Under the pieces are notes generated by a model. It made no database searches. It had not been told where the DNA came from and was given only the letters and a program-made list of their open reading frames with translations. The position numbers were made by a program, and so were the translations under genes. A DNA stretch of 25,463 bases from a virus. This document shows positions 15,111 to 23,805 of this stretch, piece by piece (within the stretch, counting starts at the first letter, position 1; each line of letters opens with the position of its first letter). The stretch covers positions 1-25,463 of IMG/VR virus record IMGVR_UViG_3300027810_000059; one strand, written 5' to 3'.

Positions 15111-15120
15111 ATATCATATT
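15111..15120 (+). promoter_or_regulatory. ATATCATATT element abutting the ATG at 15121
   Basis: A near copy of the element at 12571-12580, with identical spacing to the start codon. Because a terminator lies just upstream (15050-15095), some promoter or read-through must serve the genes from 15121 on. The AT-rich 15096-15120 stretch is the only intergenic room for one. Confidence 0.35.
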
Positions 15121-15951
15121 ATGGCAAAACAAAATACAGCTGCAAAAGCAGTACCAGTAAAACCTGTTGCAACGAAAGAGATTGCGGTAGAACAAACAAT
15201 TATATCATCAAAGCCTTCGTGGCCTATAAAAGATAGAAGTTATTATTTAGCGGGAAACAAAGAGCCTTTAACATTTAGGTTAAACTCTAGACACTCCTAT
15301 TTAAAACCTTTACTTTATTTTGATGAGGAGAATGGAACTCAAAAAGAATTAAGATATGCTACTAATCAAAATTCCCCGTTTGTGCAAGAGCAGAATGGAG
15401 AAGCTACGTTAGGACAAATCCTTTTTGAAAACGGTATATTGTCCGTTCCAAAACAAAACCAAAACTTACAAAAATTATTATCTTTATATCATCCAGACTT
15501 AAACAAAAAGTATCACGAATTTGATGCTCAAGAAGAAGCTATTGATGAATTAGAAGATTTAGAAATAGAGTTTGAAGCAATATCAGCAGCAAGATCAATA
15601 GATATCGATCAAGCAGAAGCTATTCTTAGAGTAGAAAAAGGATCTGAGGTTGCTAACATGAGTTCTAAGGAGATTAAAAGAGATTTATATATATTTGCTA
15701 AAAGAAACCCATCTTTGTTCTTAGAGTTAGCTAATGACGAAAACGTTCATTTAAGAAACGTTGCGATTAAAGCTACTGAATCAGGGATTATATCTTTAAG
15801 CGGTGATAATAGAACATTTAATTGGGCTAGTAATAACAGGAAATTAATGACTGTGCCTTTTGATGAAAATCCATATTCAGCTATGGCAGCTTTCTTTAAA
15901 ACAGACGAAGGGATGGAAGTCTTTAGGTCTATAGAGAAAAAATTAATTTAA
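15121..15951 (+). CDS. Conserved phage protein, virion-associated candidate
   Basis: 276 aa. The order of elements is a Lys/Ala/Pro-rich start, then WPIKDRSYYLAGNKEPLTF, RHSYLKPLLYFDEENG and RYATNQNSPFVQEQ. After these come QNQNLQKLLSLYHPDLN, an acidic helix (EEAIDELEDLEIEFEA), MSSKEIKRDLYIFAKRNP, and a C-terminal VPFDENPYSAMAAFFKTDEG. I recognise this arrangement from conserved hypothetical proteins encoded just after the capsid gene in marine phages. No enzyme motif is visible. It may be a head-associated or decoration protein. It is bracketed by hairpins on both sides (15050-15095 and 15955-15998), so its mRNA level may be set separately. Confidence 0.65.
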   Translation: MAKQNTAAKAVPVKPVATKEIAVEQTIISSKPSWPIKDRSYYLAGNKEPLTFRLNSRHSYLKPLLYFDEENGTQKELRYATNQNSPFVQEQNGEATLGQILFENGILSVPKQNQNLQKLLSLYHPDLNKKYHEFDAQEEAIDELEDLEIEFEAISAARSIDIDQAEAILRVEKGSEVANMSSKEIKRDLYIFAKRNPSLFLELANDENVHLRNVAIKATESGIISLSGDNRTFNWASNNRKLMTVPFDENPYSAMAAFFKTDEGMEVFRSIEKKLI

Positions 15952-15954
15952 CAC

Positions 15955-15998
15955 GTAATATATTTATAGGGGGTAGTTGCTCTATCCCCTTATATTAC
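15955..15998 (+). terminator. Long hairpin between the 15121 and 16014 genes
   Basis: The outer stem is GTAATATA (15955-15962) with TATATTAC (15991-15998), 8 perfect pairs. A 5-nt bulge follows on the 5' side, then A-T plus GGGGGTAG (15969-15976) with CTATCCCC (15982-15989) and loop TTGCT. No U-run follows, so it may be an attenuator, an RNA-processing site or an atypical terminator. Confidence 0.55.
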
Positions 15999-16013
15999 AT
16001 TAAACAAAAATAA

Positions 16014-16706
16014 ATGGCAATAAACGTAGATACTGTTTACAAAACAGTTTTATTAATACTTAACAAGGAGCAAAGAGGATATATGACTCCTGATGAGTTT
16101 AATAAAATGGGTCAACAAGTACAGCTTGAAATATTTGAAAAATACTTTGAAGATCTAAACCAGTTGATTAGAAGTCCACAAACGGAATCTGATTATGCTG
16201 ATCGTGTCACTTATTTAGAAGAAAAAATATCTGAGTTTGAAACTACCAATCCTAGTCAAGCTGTTTCTAACGGCTCAGCTGTTCTTGCTAATTTGCACAG
16301 ACTTAATACTGTTGCTTACAACGGAATAGAATTGCAGTCATTAGGTAAAAAAGAATACTACAACATTATAAGGTCACCTTTAACAAAACCTACAGAAACA
16401 TATCCAGTATATACTCAGGAAGGTTCGACTTTAAAAATATTACCAACTTCAATAACATCTGTAGAAACTACTTTCTTAACAACACCTGTACCGCCTGTAT
16501 GGGGTTTTACGGTAGATAATAACTTACAAATTTTTATATACAATCCAGCTGGCTCAGCTTCCACAAACTTTGGCTTACACAGTTCAGAGCAAACGGAAGT
16601 AATACTTAGAATACTAGCTTATGCGGGTATAATAATAAGAGACCCTCAAGTAGTGCAAATTGCTCAAGCTAAGGTACAACAACAAAACATAAACGAAAAA
16701 AGTTAA
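16014..16706 (+). CDS. Ring / head-to-tail connector-type structural protein
   Basis: 230 aa. The N-terminal helical part (VDTVYKTVLLILNKEQRGYMTPDEFNKMGQQVQLEIFEKYFEDLNQ) is a sequence type I recognise from virion proteins of crAss-like and related marine phages. It is followed by a beta-rich middle (LHRLNTVAYNGIELQSLGKKEYYNI and YPVYTQEGSTLKILP). A final helical segment is VILRILAYAGIIIRDPQVVQIAQ. It begins a tail-assembly block; the next gene starts after 3 nt. A ring or neck position is inferred from family memory and order. Confidence 0.7.
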   Translation: MAINVDTVYKTVLLILNKEQRGYMTPDEFNKMGQQVQLEIFEKYFEDLNQLIRSPQTESDYADRVTYLEEKISEFETTNPSQAVSNGSAVLANLHRLNTVAYNGIELQSLGKKEYYNIIRSPLTKPTETYPVYTQEGSTLKILPTSITSVETTFLTTPVPPVWGFTVDNNLQIFIYNPAGSASTNFGLHSSEQTEVILRILAYAGIIIRDPQVVQIAQAKVQQQNINEKS

Positions 16707-16709
16707 TAA

Positions 16710-17798
16710 ATGGGTTTACTAACAGAAAATAATGCGCATTACTACTCGGGGCAGCAAATGTACGTACAGAAAACCGGGACTGGAACTAATGTAAATATAC
16801 CGTGGGAAGGAGACTCTGCTTTAATAGCTACCACTGGTGTATCAAATACTAATTATAGGGTTACAAGAAATAATGTTGCTCTTACGCAAGGTGTTGACTA
16901 TTCTTTAGTAGGTACATCAGTCGTGATTGTAACTACCGCGGTAGGGGATGTAATAATTATTGAGCTTTTTACGCCGGATGTACAATCTAATTATGGAAGC
17001 TACGCGTATATTTCAGTGGAAGACATTGTAAACAATTTTCAAGTTGCATACGTTGGAGAAGATAAACTTATAGCTAAAGTCAAAAGAACTGATATTATAT
17101 TTCATGCCAAGCGAGGGTTGCAAGAATTTTCTTACGATACTTTAAATAGTATTAAATCGCAAGAATTAACAATACCTTTAAATTTAAGTGTACCGTTGCC
17201 TCAAGATTATGTTAATCACGTAAGTATTAATGTTATTGATGAAAACGGTTTAAAACAACCTATTTACCCAAACCTAGTAAGTAAGTCAGCAACTAATTTA
17301 CCGATACAAGATTCTTCAGGTATACCAATGCAAGATAACTTTGGAAACAATGTTAAAGCATCTAGCTCTACAGTTGAAGAAAACTTTGCGGATTTTAATT
17401 TACAAAAAGTTTCGGGTAGAGACTCACAAAGAGGTCAAAGATACGGATTAGATCCAGTTACTTCACATTCTAACGGAGTGTATTTAATTAACAAAAGAGA
17501 AGGTAAAATTTCTTTTAGCAGCGGTTTGGCTGGTAGGCCTATAATTTTTGAGTACTTATCCGATGGACTAGCTCACGACGAAGATACTAAGGTGCCTAAA
17601 ATGGCAGAAGAAGCAATGTATGCTCACATACTATATTCTATTTTAGCAAACAGATCCAAACAACCAGAGTACATTGTAAGAAGATTAAAACAAGACAGGT
17701 CTGCTAAATTAAGAAACGCAAAAATAAGACTATCAAACATAAAGCTTAGTGAAATCATTCAAGTAATGAGAGGTAAATCTAAGCAAATTAAACACTAA
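16710..17798 (+). CDS. Adaptor / ring structural protein
   Basis: 362 aa. The first 95 residues are a beta-rich domain (NVNIPWEGDSALI, NYRVTRNNVALTQGVDYSLVG). Then comes YISVEDIVNNFQVAYVGEDKL and KRTDIIFHAKRGLQEFSYDTL. This start-of-helical-bundle pattern is typical of podovirus head-to-tail adaptors. The C-terminus holds a strongly conserved-looking block: LSDGLAHDEDTKVPKMAEEAM, ILANRSKQPEYIVRRLKQD, LSEIIQVMRGKSKQIKH. It would sit under the portal as adaptor or stopper. It is spaced 3-4 nt from both neighbours. Confidence 0.7.
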   Translation: MGLLTENNAHYYSGQQMYVQKTGTGTNVNIPWEGDSALIATTGVSNTNYRVTRNNVALTQGVDYSLVGTSVVIVTTAVGDVIIIELFTPDVQSNYGSYAYISVEDIVNNFQVAYVGEDKLIAKVKRTDIIFHAKRGLQEFSYDTLNSIKSQELTIPLNLSVPLPQDYVNHVSINVIDENGLKQPIYPNLVSKSATNLPIQDSSGIPMQDNFGNNVKASSSTVEENFADFNLQKVSGRDSQRGQRYGLDPVTSHSNGVYLINKREGKISFSSGLAGRPIIFEYLSDGLAHDEDTKVPKMAEEAMYAHILYSILANRSKQPEYIVRRLKQDRSAKLRNAKIRLSNIKLSEIIQVMRGKSKQIKH

Positions 17799-17802
17799 TT
17801 AA

Positions 17803-20800
17803 ATGGCTGAAGTAAAGAATAGTTTTTTAGCGTCTAAAATGAACAAAGATTTAGACGATAGGCTTATACCTAATAATGAATATAAGGATGCCTTAAATGT
17901 AGCTGTTTCTAACTCAGAAGGTAGCGACGTAGGTGCTTTAGAAAACATACTCGAAAATTCTAATGTATACCAAATTTCGCAAACATTAGGGTTGGGTTTT
18001 AAAAATACCGGCAAAATTATAGGATATGCAACCGATGCTTCTAACGATGACATTTATTTGTTTTATACTAATTATGCAGGGGGGTTAAACGAACACCAAG
18101 CAAGCGCTCCCAGTGGAACCACTTTTTCTGCAATAGTAAAATACAACCCATCTTCAACAGCGAGTCTTTACCTGACCATATTAGTGCGGGGAACATTTTT
18201 AAATTTTTCAGAAAAAAACCCAATATATGGTATAAATATAGTAGAAGACTTTCTTTTTTGGACCGATGATAGAAATCAGCCAAGAAAAATAAATATAAAA
18301 AGAGCTGCTGCTAATATTACTCATTATACGAGCGAAGACGATATATCCGTGGCTAAATACGCCCCATACAAAGCTATGGACTTATATAAAAGCTATGGCG
18401 GAACGTACAAAACGACCATGAAAGATGTTTCTAGTGAGTTTTTGCCAGACGGAACTACCGCTAATCCGGATTATAATGCCAATTACGCAGGTGATCCTAA
18501 TTATTTAGAAGATAAATTTGTTAGGTTTAGCTATAGAATAAAATACGAAGATGGAGAATATTCTATTATGGCTCCTTTTACGCAAATAGCTTTTATACCT
18601 AAACAAGATGGAAGTTTCTTAGCAGAAGATGAAAGCAAAACTCTTAAGAGTACAATTGTTTCCTTTATGGAAAACAAGGTAGATCAAATATCTTTAGTTA
18701 TAAATTTGCCTGATATAGGGAATAGCTTGCAAAGCAATTACAAAATAAAAGAAATAGACATACTTTATAAAGAATCTGATAAATTTACTATTAATATATT
18801 AGATACCGTTGAATTAAGTGAAATAGAAAGTCAATCGTCAACTACTAGCGTGTATGAATATAGCTATCAATCTAGGAAGCCAATTAAAACTTTACCCCAA
18901 AATCAAAGCACTAGAGTTTATGATAAAACACCTGTAAGAGCATTAGCCCAAGAAGTAAGCGGCAACAGAGTAATTTATGGTAATTTTGTAAACAAACATA
19001 CCGCTCCTGCTCATTTAAACTACCAAGTTACAGTTACCCAAAAGTTTTCTTCAGGATACAACAATGACTATTCCTGGATAGAATACCCTGAGCATACCTT
19101 AAAAAGAAACAGAAATTATCAAGTTGGATTTGTTTTAAGTGATAGATACGGAAGACAATCAGATGTTATTTTATCTGGTGTGGGGGAAAACAATGTGTCT
19201 AATATTTTCGGGGCATCAACATTTTACATGCCTTACCGAAGTAGCTCGACCAACCCTACTACTTTTTTAGCTGACATTGGTAATTCTATAAAAATTCAGC
19301 TAAACGAAACAATAAAAAGTATCAGAAGCCCTTTAACTCTTGAAAATGCTGGGGCAAGCGGCGAGCCTGGCATTTATGATGCAACTACCAATCCCACTGG
19401 ATGGTATTCATATAAAATTGTTGTAAAGCAAAATCAACAGGAGTACTACAACGTTTATTTACCTGGATTTTTAAAAGGGGATTTAAACAATGGGCCTGAA
19501 ACAGCAACACATTCTGTTTTAATAGGTGACAATATAAATAAAGTACCTAGAGACTTGCAAGAGGTTGGACCTAATCAAACCAAATACAGAAGTAGTGAAA
19601 TACTTTTTCCTGTTGTACAAAATTACAGCCCTACAAGCGCTGGTCAAAACTGGAATCAAGCGTTTTTTCCTGGAAAAAATAAGTTTAATGTAACTACGGT
19701 AGCTCCTTTTGATGCTTTAAACAGCTTAGGAAGTACAGTTGCAGGAGTTGCATCTATTTTTGAAAACGAAGAAGATCCTTTAATAATGAGAATAGGGGAT
19801 AACAAAGGGGGGTTAGGGGCAACAGATGAGTTTATGCAACCTTTTTTATCTATAGCTGAAACTACACCTTTTATATCTAACATTGACATATACTACGAAA
19901 CATCGACAAGCGGGTTAGTATCTGAGTTAAATAATATGGTGTTAACCGGAGGCGGTAACGCTATAATAGGGTTTAGTACCTTTGATTACAATCACAACGA
20001 AAATCAAAATTTTAATGGTTTAGGTACGGTATCAGGAGCTGCGGATTCAGCTTATATTACTAATGAAATAATACCTATTAATAATCTAAATCAATTATTA
20101 ATCAATACGGAAAAGGTAAGTTTATCTGTACTTGATGGTAATAATGTAGATAGGACTGGTGATTTTGATTTGCTGAAATTAAGTGCACCTTCTACTGGGT
20201 ATAGACTTAAAATAGCATCTGCGTTTTACTATGGTGTAAACGCTAGTTCAATAGAAAGTTATACTTTCACAATAGGGTTACGTAACTTAGATGACAATAC
20301 AACAGCTACATTGGATAGCAGCGTTACAAACTCAAATCAAATAGCGGTAACAGTAGTAACAGGTAATGCTCCTTTTGCTGGACAAGTTTTAGGAGGGCAA
20401 GGAATACCTGCAGCTACTGTAACATCTGTTGATAGTGGTGTTGTTACTTTAAGTACACCAGTAACAATTATATTGCCCGCCGCTACTTTATATTTTACAG
20501 CGCCTGTTACTACTGTTGTTAAAAGAGATTTAGCTTTAGGTAATATTTCCCCTTACGCTGACCCTACTACTTACACTACTCCAGCTTTTTCCACTATGGA
20601 AGGATCATATGCAGCTATACCTGCTTATAACGGAAGCTTTGATACAGGTAAGTGGCAAGACAATTTATCATATGTATGGGCCGTAAGCCAGCCTAATTTT
20701 CAATCTGGTTTAGGAACCTTTGCTATTACTAGCGCTGGAGGCTTTAGCATAATAACTTTAACCAATCCAGGGGTAGGAAGCGTGGTTTTACATCTTAGTC

Positions 20801-20970
20801 AATCAGGAGCAGTAACTGTTAATAGTGGGACTTTTACTTTTCCTATCGGATTTGACCTTAAAGTAACAATAACGGATGCTGGAGGGTTAACAACTACTGC
20901 GAGTGTAGGTTTTTACAATGTAACACCAGGTGCTTTTACCAATGCTTTTTCAACAGCTTTTGATATATAA
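17803..20970 (+). CDS. Large tail nozzle / stabilisation-like protein
   Basis: 1055 aa. The N-terminus NSFLASKMNKDLDDRLIPNN...YKDALNVAVSNSEGSDVGALENIL is a signature I recognise from marine podovirus tail nozzle or P22 gp10-like stabilisation proteins. A long beta-rich body follows, with propeller-like strands (IYLFYTNY, FLFWTDDRNQPRKINIKRA, RFSYRIKYEDGEYSIMAPFT). From about residue 830 there are extra beta domains rich in Thr, Val, Gly and Ser (ITLTNPGVGSVVLHLSQSG; FDLKVTITDAGGLTTTASV), probably Ig-like surface modules. It would form the short tail's tube end that closes the portal channel. The part after residue 830 looks more variable than the N-terminal half. Confidence 0.75.
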   Translation: MAEVKNSFLASKMNKDLDDRLIPNNEYKDALNVAVSNSEGSDVGALENILENSNVYQISQTLGLGFKNTGKIIGYATDASNDDIYLFYTNYAGGLNEHQASAPSGTTFSAIVKYNPSSTASLYLTILVRGTFLNFSEKNPIYGINIVEDFLFWTDDRNQPRKINIKRAAANITHYTSEDDISVAKYAPYKAMDLYKSYGGTYKTTMKDVSSEFLPDGTTANPDYNANYAGDPNYLEDKFVRFSYRIKYEDGEYSIMAPFTQIAFIPKQDGSFLAEDESKTLKSTIVSFMENKVDQISLVINLPDIGNSLQSNYKIKEIDILYKESDKFTINILDTVELSEIESQSSTTSVYEYSYQSRKPIKTLPQNQSTRVYDKTPVRALAQEVSGNRVIYGNFVNKHTAPAHLNYQVTVTQKFSSGYNNDYSWIEYPEHTLKRNRNYQVGFVLSDRYGRQSDVILSGVGENNVSNIFGASTFYMPYRSSSTNPTTFLADIGNSIKIQLNETIKSIRSPLTLENAGASGEPGIYDATTNPTGWYSYKIVVKQNQQEYYNVYLPGFLKGDLNNGPETATHSVLIGDNINKVPRDLQEVGPNQTKYRSSEILFPVVQNYSPTSAGQNWNQAFFPGKNKFNVTTVAPFDALNSLGSTVAGVASIFENEEDPLIMRIGDNKGGLGATDEFMQPFLSIAETTPFISNIDIYYETSTSGLVSELNNMVLTGGGNAIIGFSTFDYNHNENQNFNGLGTVSGAADSAYITNEIIPINNLNQLLINTEKVSLSVLDGNNVDRTGDFDLLKLSAPSTGYRLKIASAFYYGVNASSIESYTFTIGLRNLDDNTTATLDSSVTNSNQIAVTVVTGNAPFAGQVLGGQGIPAATVTSVDSGVVTLSTPVTIILPAATLYFTAPVTTVVKRDLALGNISPYADPTTYTTPAFSTMEGSYAAIPAYNGSFDTGKWQDNLSYVWAVSQPNFQSGLGTFAITSAGGFSIITLTNPGVGSVVLHLSQSGAVTVNSGTFTFPIGFDLKVTITDAGGLTTTASVGFYNVTPGAFTNAFSTAFDI

Positions 20971-20977
20971 AAAATAA

Positions 20978-20997
20978 TAAATAAATAAATAAATAAA
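20978..20997 (+). promoter_or_regulatory. Tandem TAAA leader before the 20998 gene
   Basis: Five TAAA copies directly abutting the ATG at 20998, equivalent to the tract at 1066-1085. It closes all frames after the nozzle gene and leaves an unstructured A-rich start region. Confidence 0.6.
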
Positions 20998-21888
20998 ATG
21001 AGCAACGGAACATTATCAACCCAATTCGAGCTTCTTTCAGGGCTAGAAAACAATAATAATAAATTAATAACAGCCGAGGATGTTTCAAACATCGTAAAAA
21101 GTAATTATCAACCAGTAATGATATGGTCAGGCATATTTACTAGAGACAACTCTATTCCAGAGGGTGGTAACAGATGGTATCCAAGAACAAATTACTATAA
21201 TCCAGATTTTTTTCAACCACGCTCTACAGGCGTAGGCGTTGGAGGTGCTGATCAAATATGGCGGTTCACAAACAGAGGGAGCTTAGCTATTAATACCACT
21301 TATACAAATATTGCAGTAAATCCCGACCCTTGGCGTGGGACTTGGCAGACATTTTCAAATCAATATATATCTAAACCCGCTACGTTTAATATTACGACTG
21401 ATGGCAACGGGGCGGTAAGTTCTTATGAGATAGTTAGTTGTGGCCAGGGTTGGTTTGGGCCAGCAGGTAATTTTTCAGGAGGTCAATGGTCCTACCCTGG
21501 GCAAACAGGAGTTTTAAACGTAACGGGTTTTTCCGGGAGTTCTTTACCTACCGTTGAATTTAATAGCCCGCTTACTCCAGTAGCGCAAGTATCTCCTACG
21601 TTTTGGGGAAATCCAGCTTGGACGCTTTCTACAAATCCGAATTCACCCGGAGACACTGTGCCTGGGCAAGGAGCAAGCCTTAATCATACTTTTATTAATA
21701 CAGCAGTTCATCGTTCTAATGCTCAAGGTAAAGGGCAGCAGAGATATAACCCGGGTTTATGGATAGGTCCAGAACCTGGTCAAACTGTAATAACCAACCC
21801 ATGGAATAATCGTCTACAAGGAGAAGGCTGGGTAAGTGATTCAAATGATGTGCCACAATATGTAACATTATGGAGAATGCCTTTTTAA
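20998..21888 (+). CDS. Aromatic/Gly-rich tail protein, unknown
   Basis: 296 aa. The N-terminus (TQFELLSGLENNNNKLITAEDVSNIVKSNY) resembles the anchoring helices found at the start of phage fibre-like proteins (ITAEDVxxIV). The rest is rich in Trp, Gly, Asn, Pro and Ser (RWYPRTNYYNPDFFQP, WRGTWQTF, GQGWFGPAGNFSGGQWSYP) and should be all-beta. There is no enzyme motif. It lies between two nozzle/propeller-type genes and has its own TAAA leader. A trimeric tail appendage or receptor-binding protein is the best guess. It could be a recently gained module. The function is unproven. Confidence 0.55.
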   Translation: MSNGTLSTQFELLSGLENNNNKLITAEDVSNIVKSNYQPVMIWSGIFTRDNSIPEGGNRWYPRTNYYNPDFFQPRSTGVGVGGADQIWRFTNRGSLAINTTYTNIAVNPDPWRGTWQTFSNQYISKPATFNITTDGNGAVSSYEIVSCGQGWFGPAGNFSGGQWSYPGQTGVLNVTGFSGSSLPTVEFNSPLTPVAQVSPTFWGNPAWTLSTNPNSPGDTVPGQGASLNHTFINTAVHRSNAQGKGQQRYNPGLWIGPEPGQTVITNPWNNRLQGEGWVSDSNDVPQYVTLWRMPF

Positions 21889-21925
21889 TACCTAAATAAC
21901 ATTATAAACAAGTAATTATAGATAT

Positions 21926-23377
21926 ATGGCAGCTATCATTGAAGTAAAATATTTTAATTCTTTTCTATTACGTAAAACTATAAACAATAGTAGTGTACCT
22001 GTTTGGTACAAAACGCCTGGTTTACAGACTAATAATGATAAGAATTGGATTATAGAAGAATCTAGAATCAGGGGGGGATATAATAATACCTCTGTTGATT
22101 TTGGAGTAAATGCTTATTTAGCTGCTGAAACTAATAATGGTGCTATTTTATCTAACAGTTTAATATATTCAGGTATATTAAACTCAAGAACAGGTGTTAA
22201 CAACACTAATCAATTTCCAGTAGGAGAAGACATAACAAGAAGTTTAGATCCATCTAATGGAAGTATACAAAAACTATACGCAGAAAATACTAACTTAACT
22301 ATACTACAGGAAAACAAAATAAGTAAAGCTCTTATAGATAAGGACGCTATTTATTCTGCAGAAGGAAGTTCTATAACAACGTCAGGAGCTCAAGTTATCG
22401 GACAAACTGTTCCTTACGGCGGGGAGTATGGTATATCTAAAGACCCGGGTAGCTTTGCTGTCTATGGTTATAGGAAATACTTTACAGATAAAAACAGGAA
22501 CGCAGTATTAAGACTTTCCTCTGATGGTATTACTGAAATATCATCTTATGGTATGAAAGACTTTTTTAGAGATAAGTTCGCTGAAATAGATTTAAACTTT
22601 AGCGAGATAGGTAAAGTTGTAGGGGGTTTTGATGTACATACTAAAACTTATGTGGTTTCTTTACAAAGCTATGATGGTATAGCATATGACACGTTAGCTT
22701 TTGACGAAAGCGTTAAAGGATGGGTTTCTAGGTATGATTACAAGCCAGATCAAATTTTTAGTTTAAAAAACAATTATTTCACTACTTTCAGTGGCGGAAT
22801 GGGAATAGAGTATGATACTCCTTCAGCTGACTTTAATGGTTTATACAAGCACTACTTTGGAACTAACTACGGTAAGTTTTATGGAAGAGCCGTTGATTCA
22901 CTTGTTACCACTGTATTTAATCCTAAAATATCTTTGTCTAAAAACTTTTTAACAATAGGTTACGAAGGAAGCGACGGATGGGAAATGAATAGCTTTTTAT
23001 CAGACACTACTGGTGTTTATAGCGGCACAGAATTTGACAGAGCTTTTCCTGTTAAAAGTTATAAGGAAGGGGAATATATAATAAACCCAGCTGACGGCCA
23101 ACCCGTATTGCCAATTTACTACCAAGCTACTTTCAGCACCCCGTTTCCACCTTACACTAAAATGAGAGCTGGTTTTGATAGAAAAGAAAACAAATATGTA
23201 TCTAATATAAAAAATAATAGTGCACCTAGACCAGGAGAGGTGATATATGGTGATACATTGTCTGGTGTAAAAGGAATGTTCGCTACAGTTACATTTTCTA
23301 TAGACGCAACAACAAATACATTAGGTAAAAAAGAATTATTTGCAGTGTCTTCTACCTACGTAGAGTCATCATATTAA
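21926..23377 (+). CDS. Beta-propeller-type tail protein (second nozzle-like piece)
   Basis: 483 aa. The start EVKYFNSFLLRKT...DKNWIIEESRIRGGYNN is followed by VDFGVNAYLAAE, SNSLIYSGILNSRTGVNNTNQFPVGEDITRSLDP and SIQKLYAENTNLTILQENKIS. Next come ALIDKDAIYSAEG, GEYGISKDPGSFAVYGYRKYFTDKNR and ITEISSYGMKDFFRDKF. These blocks form repeating beta units (TKTYVVSL, DTLAFDESVKGWVSRYDY) as in propeller domains of podovirus tail proteins. In related phages I recall this region following or being fused to the protein type encoded at 17803. It would be part of the tail hub or nozzle. Confidence is good for virion structure and moderate for position. Confidence 0.72.
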   Translation: MAAIIEVKYFNSFLLRKTINNSSVPVWYKTPGLQTNNDKNWIIEESRIRGGYNNTSVDFGVNAYLAAETNNGAILSNSLIYSGILNSRTGVNNTNQFPVGEDITRSLDPSNGSIQKLYAENTNLTILQENKISKALIDKDAIYSAEGSSITTSGAQVIGQTVPYGGEYGISKDPGSFAVYGYRKYFTDKNRNAVLRLSSDGITEISSYGMKDFFRDKFAEIDLNFSEIGKVVGGFDVHTKTYVVSLQSYDGIAYDTLAFDESVKGWVSRYDYKPDQIFSLKNNYFTTFSGGMGIEYDTPSADFNGLYKHYFGTNYGKFYGRAVDSLVTTVFNPKISLSKNFLTIGYEGSDGWEMNSFLSDTTGVYSGTEFDRAFPVKSYKEGEYIINPADGQPVLPIYYQATFSTPFPPYTKMRAGFDRKENKYVSNIKNNSAPRPGEVIYGDTLSGVKGMFATVTFSIDATTNTLGKKELFAVSSTYVESSY

Positions 23378-23391
23378 ATCAAATCAATTAA

Positions 23392-23802
23392 ATGGAATTA
23401 AATATTAGAATGCTTCAGGACTCCGATTGGGATACATTAGTATCTTGGTGGGACGGTTGGAAAGAATGGAAAGCACCTCCTAGAGACATGCTTCCTGATA
23501 ATGGCAAAGGTGGATTTATGGTTGAAAACGAAAACGGTCCTATAGTGGCTGGGTTTGTTTATACTGCAAATTCAAAAACTGCGTTATTAGAGTTTATAGT
23601 TTCAGATCCTAACTACAAAGGTAAAGATCGGAAAGAAGCAATAGAGCTTTTAATAAATGGAGCAGAAGAAGTGTGTAAAGAAAAAGGATATAAATATATA
23701 TTCAGCATTGGAAGAAATAAACATTTAATGGAAACACATAAGAAATTAGGGTATCATGTAGATACTAAGCCTTCTTACGAAATAATTAAAAAAATAGGTT
23801 AA
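23392..23802 (+). CDS. GNAT-like N-acetyltransferase
   Basis: 136 aa, the usual length of one GNAT domain. Strand one and helix one are LNIRMLQDSDWDTLVSWWDGW. Core strands are GFMVENENGPIVAGFVYT and TALLEFIVSDP. The acetyl-CoA loop region is NYKGKDRKEAIELLINGAEEV (family pattern Q/RxxGxG/A, here degenerate as YKGKDRKEA). The end, YIFSIGRNKHLMETHKKLGY, matches the GNAT pattern of a helix followed by LGF/Y. It would move an acetyl group from acetyl-CoA to an amine. The substrate is unknown. Its place among tail genes suggests modification of a virion or host protein, which is inference. The next gene starts 4 nt later. Confidence 0.68.
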   Translation: MELNIRMLQDSDWDTLVSWWDGWKEWKAPPRDMLPDNGKGGFMVENENGPIVAGFVYTANSKTALLEFIVSDPNYKGKDRKEAIELLINGAEEVCKEKGYKYIFSIGRNKHLMETHKKLGYHVDTKPSYEIIKKIG

Positions 23803-23805
23803 AAT

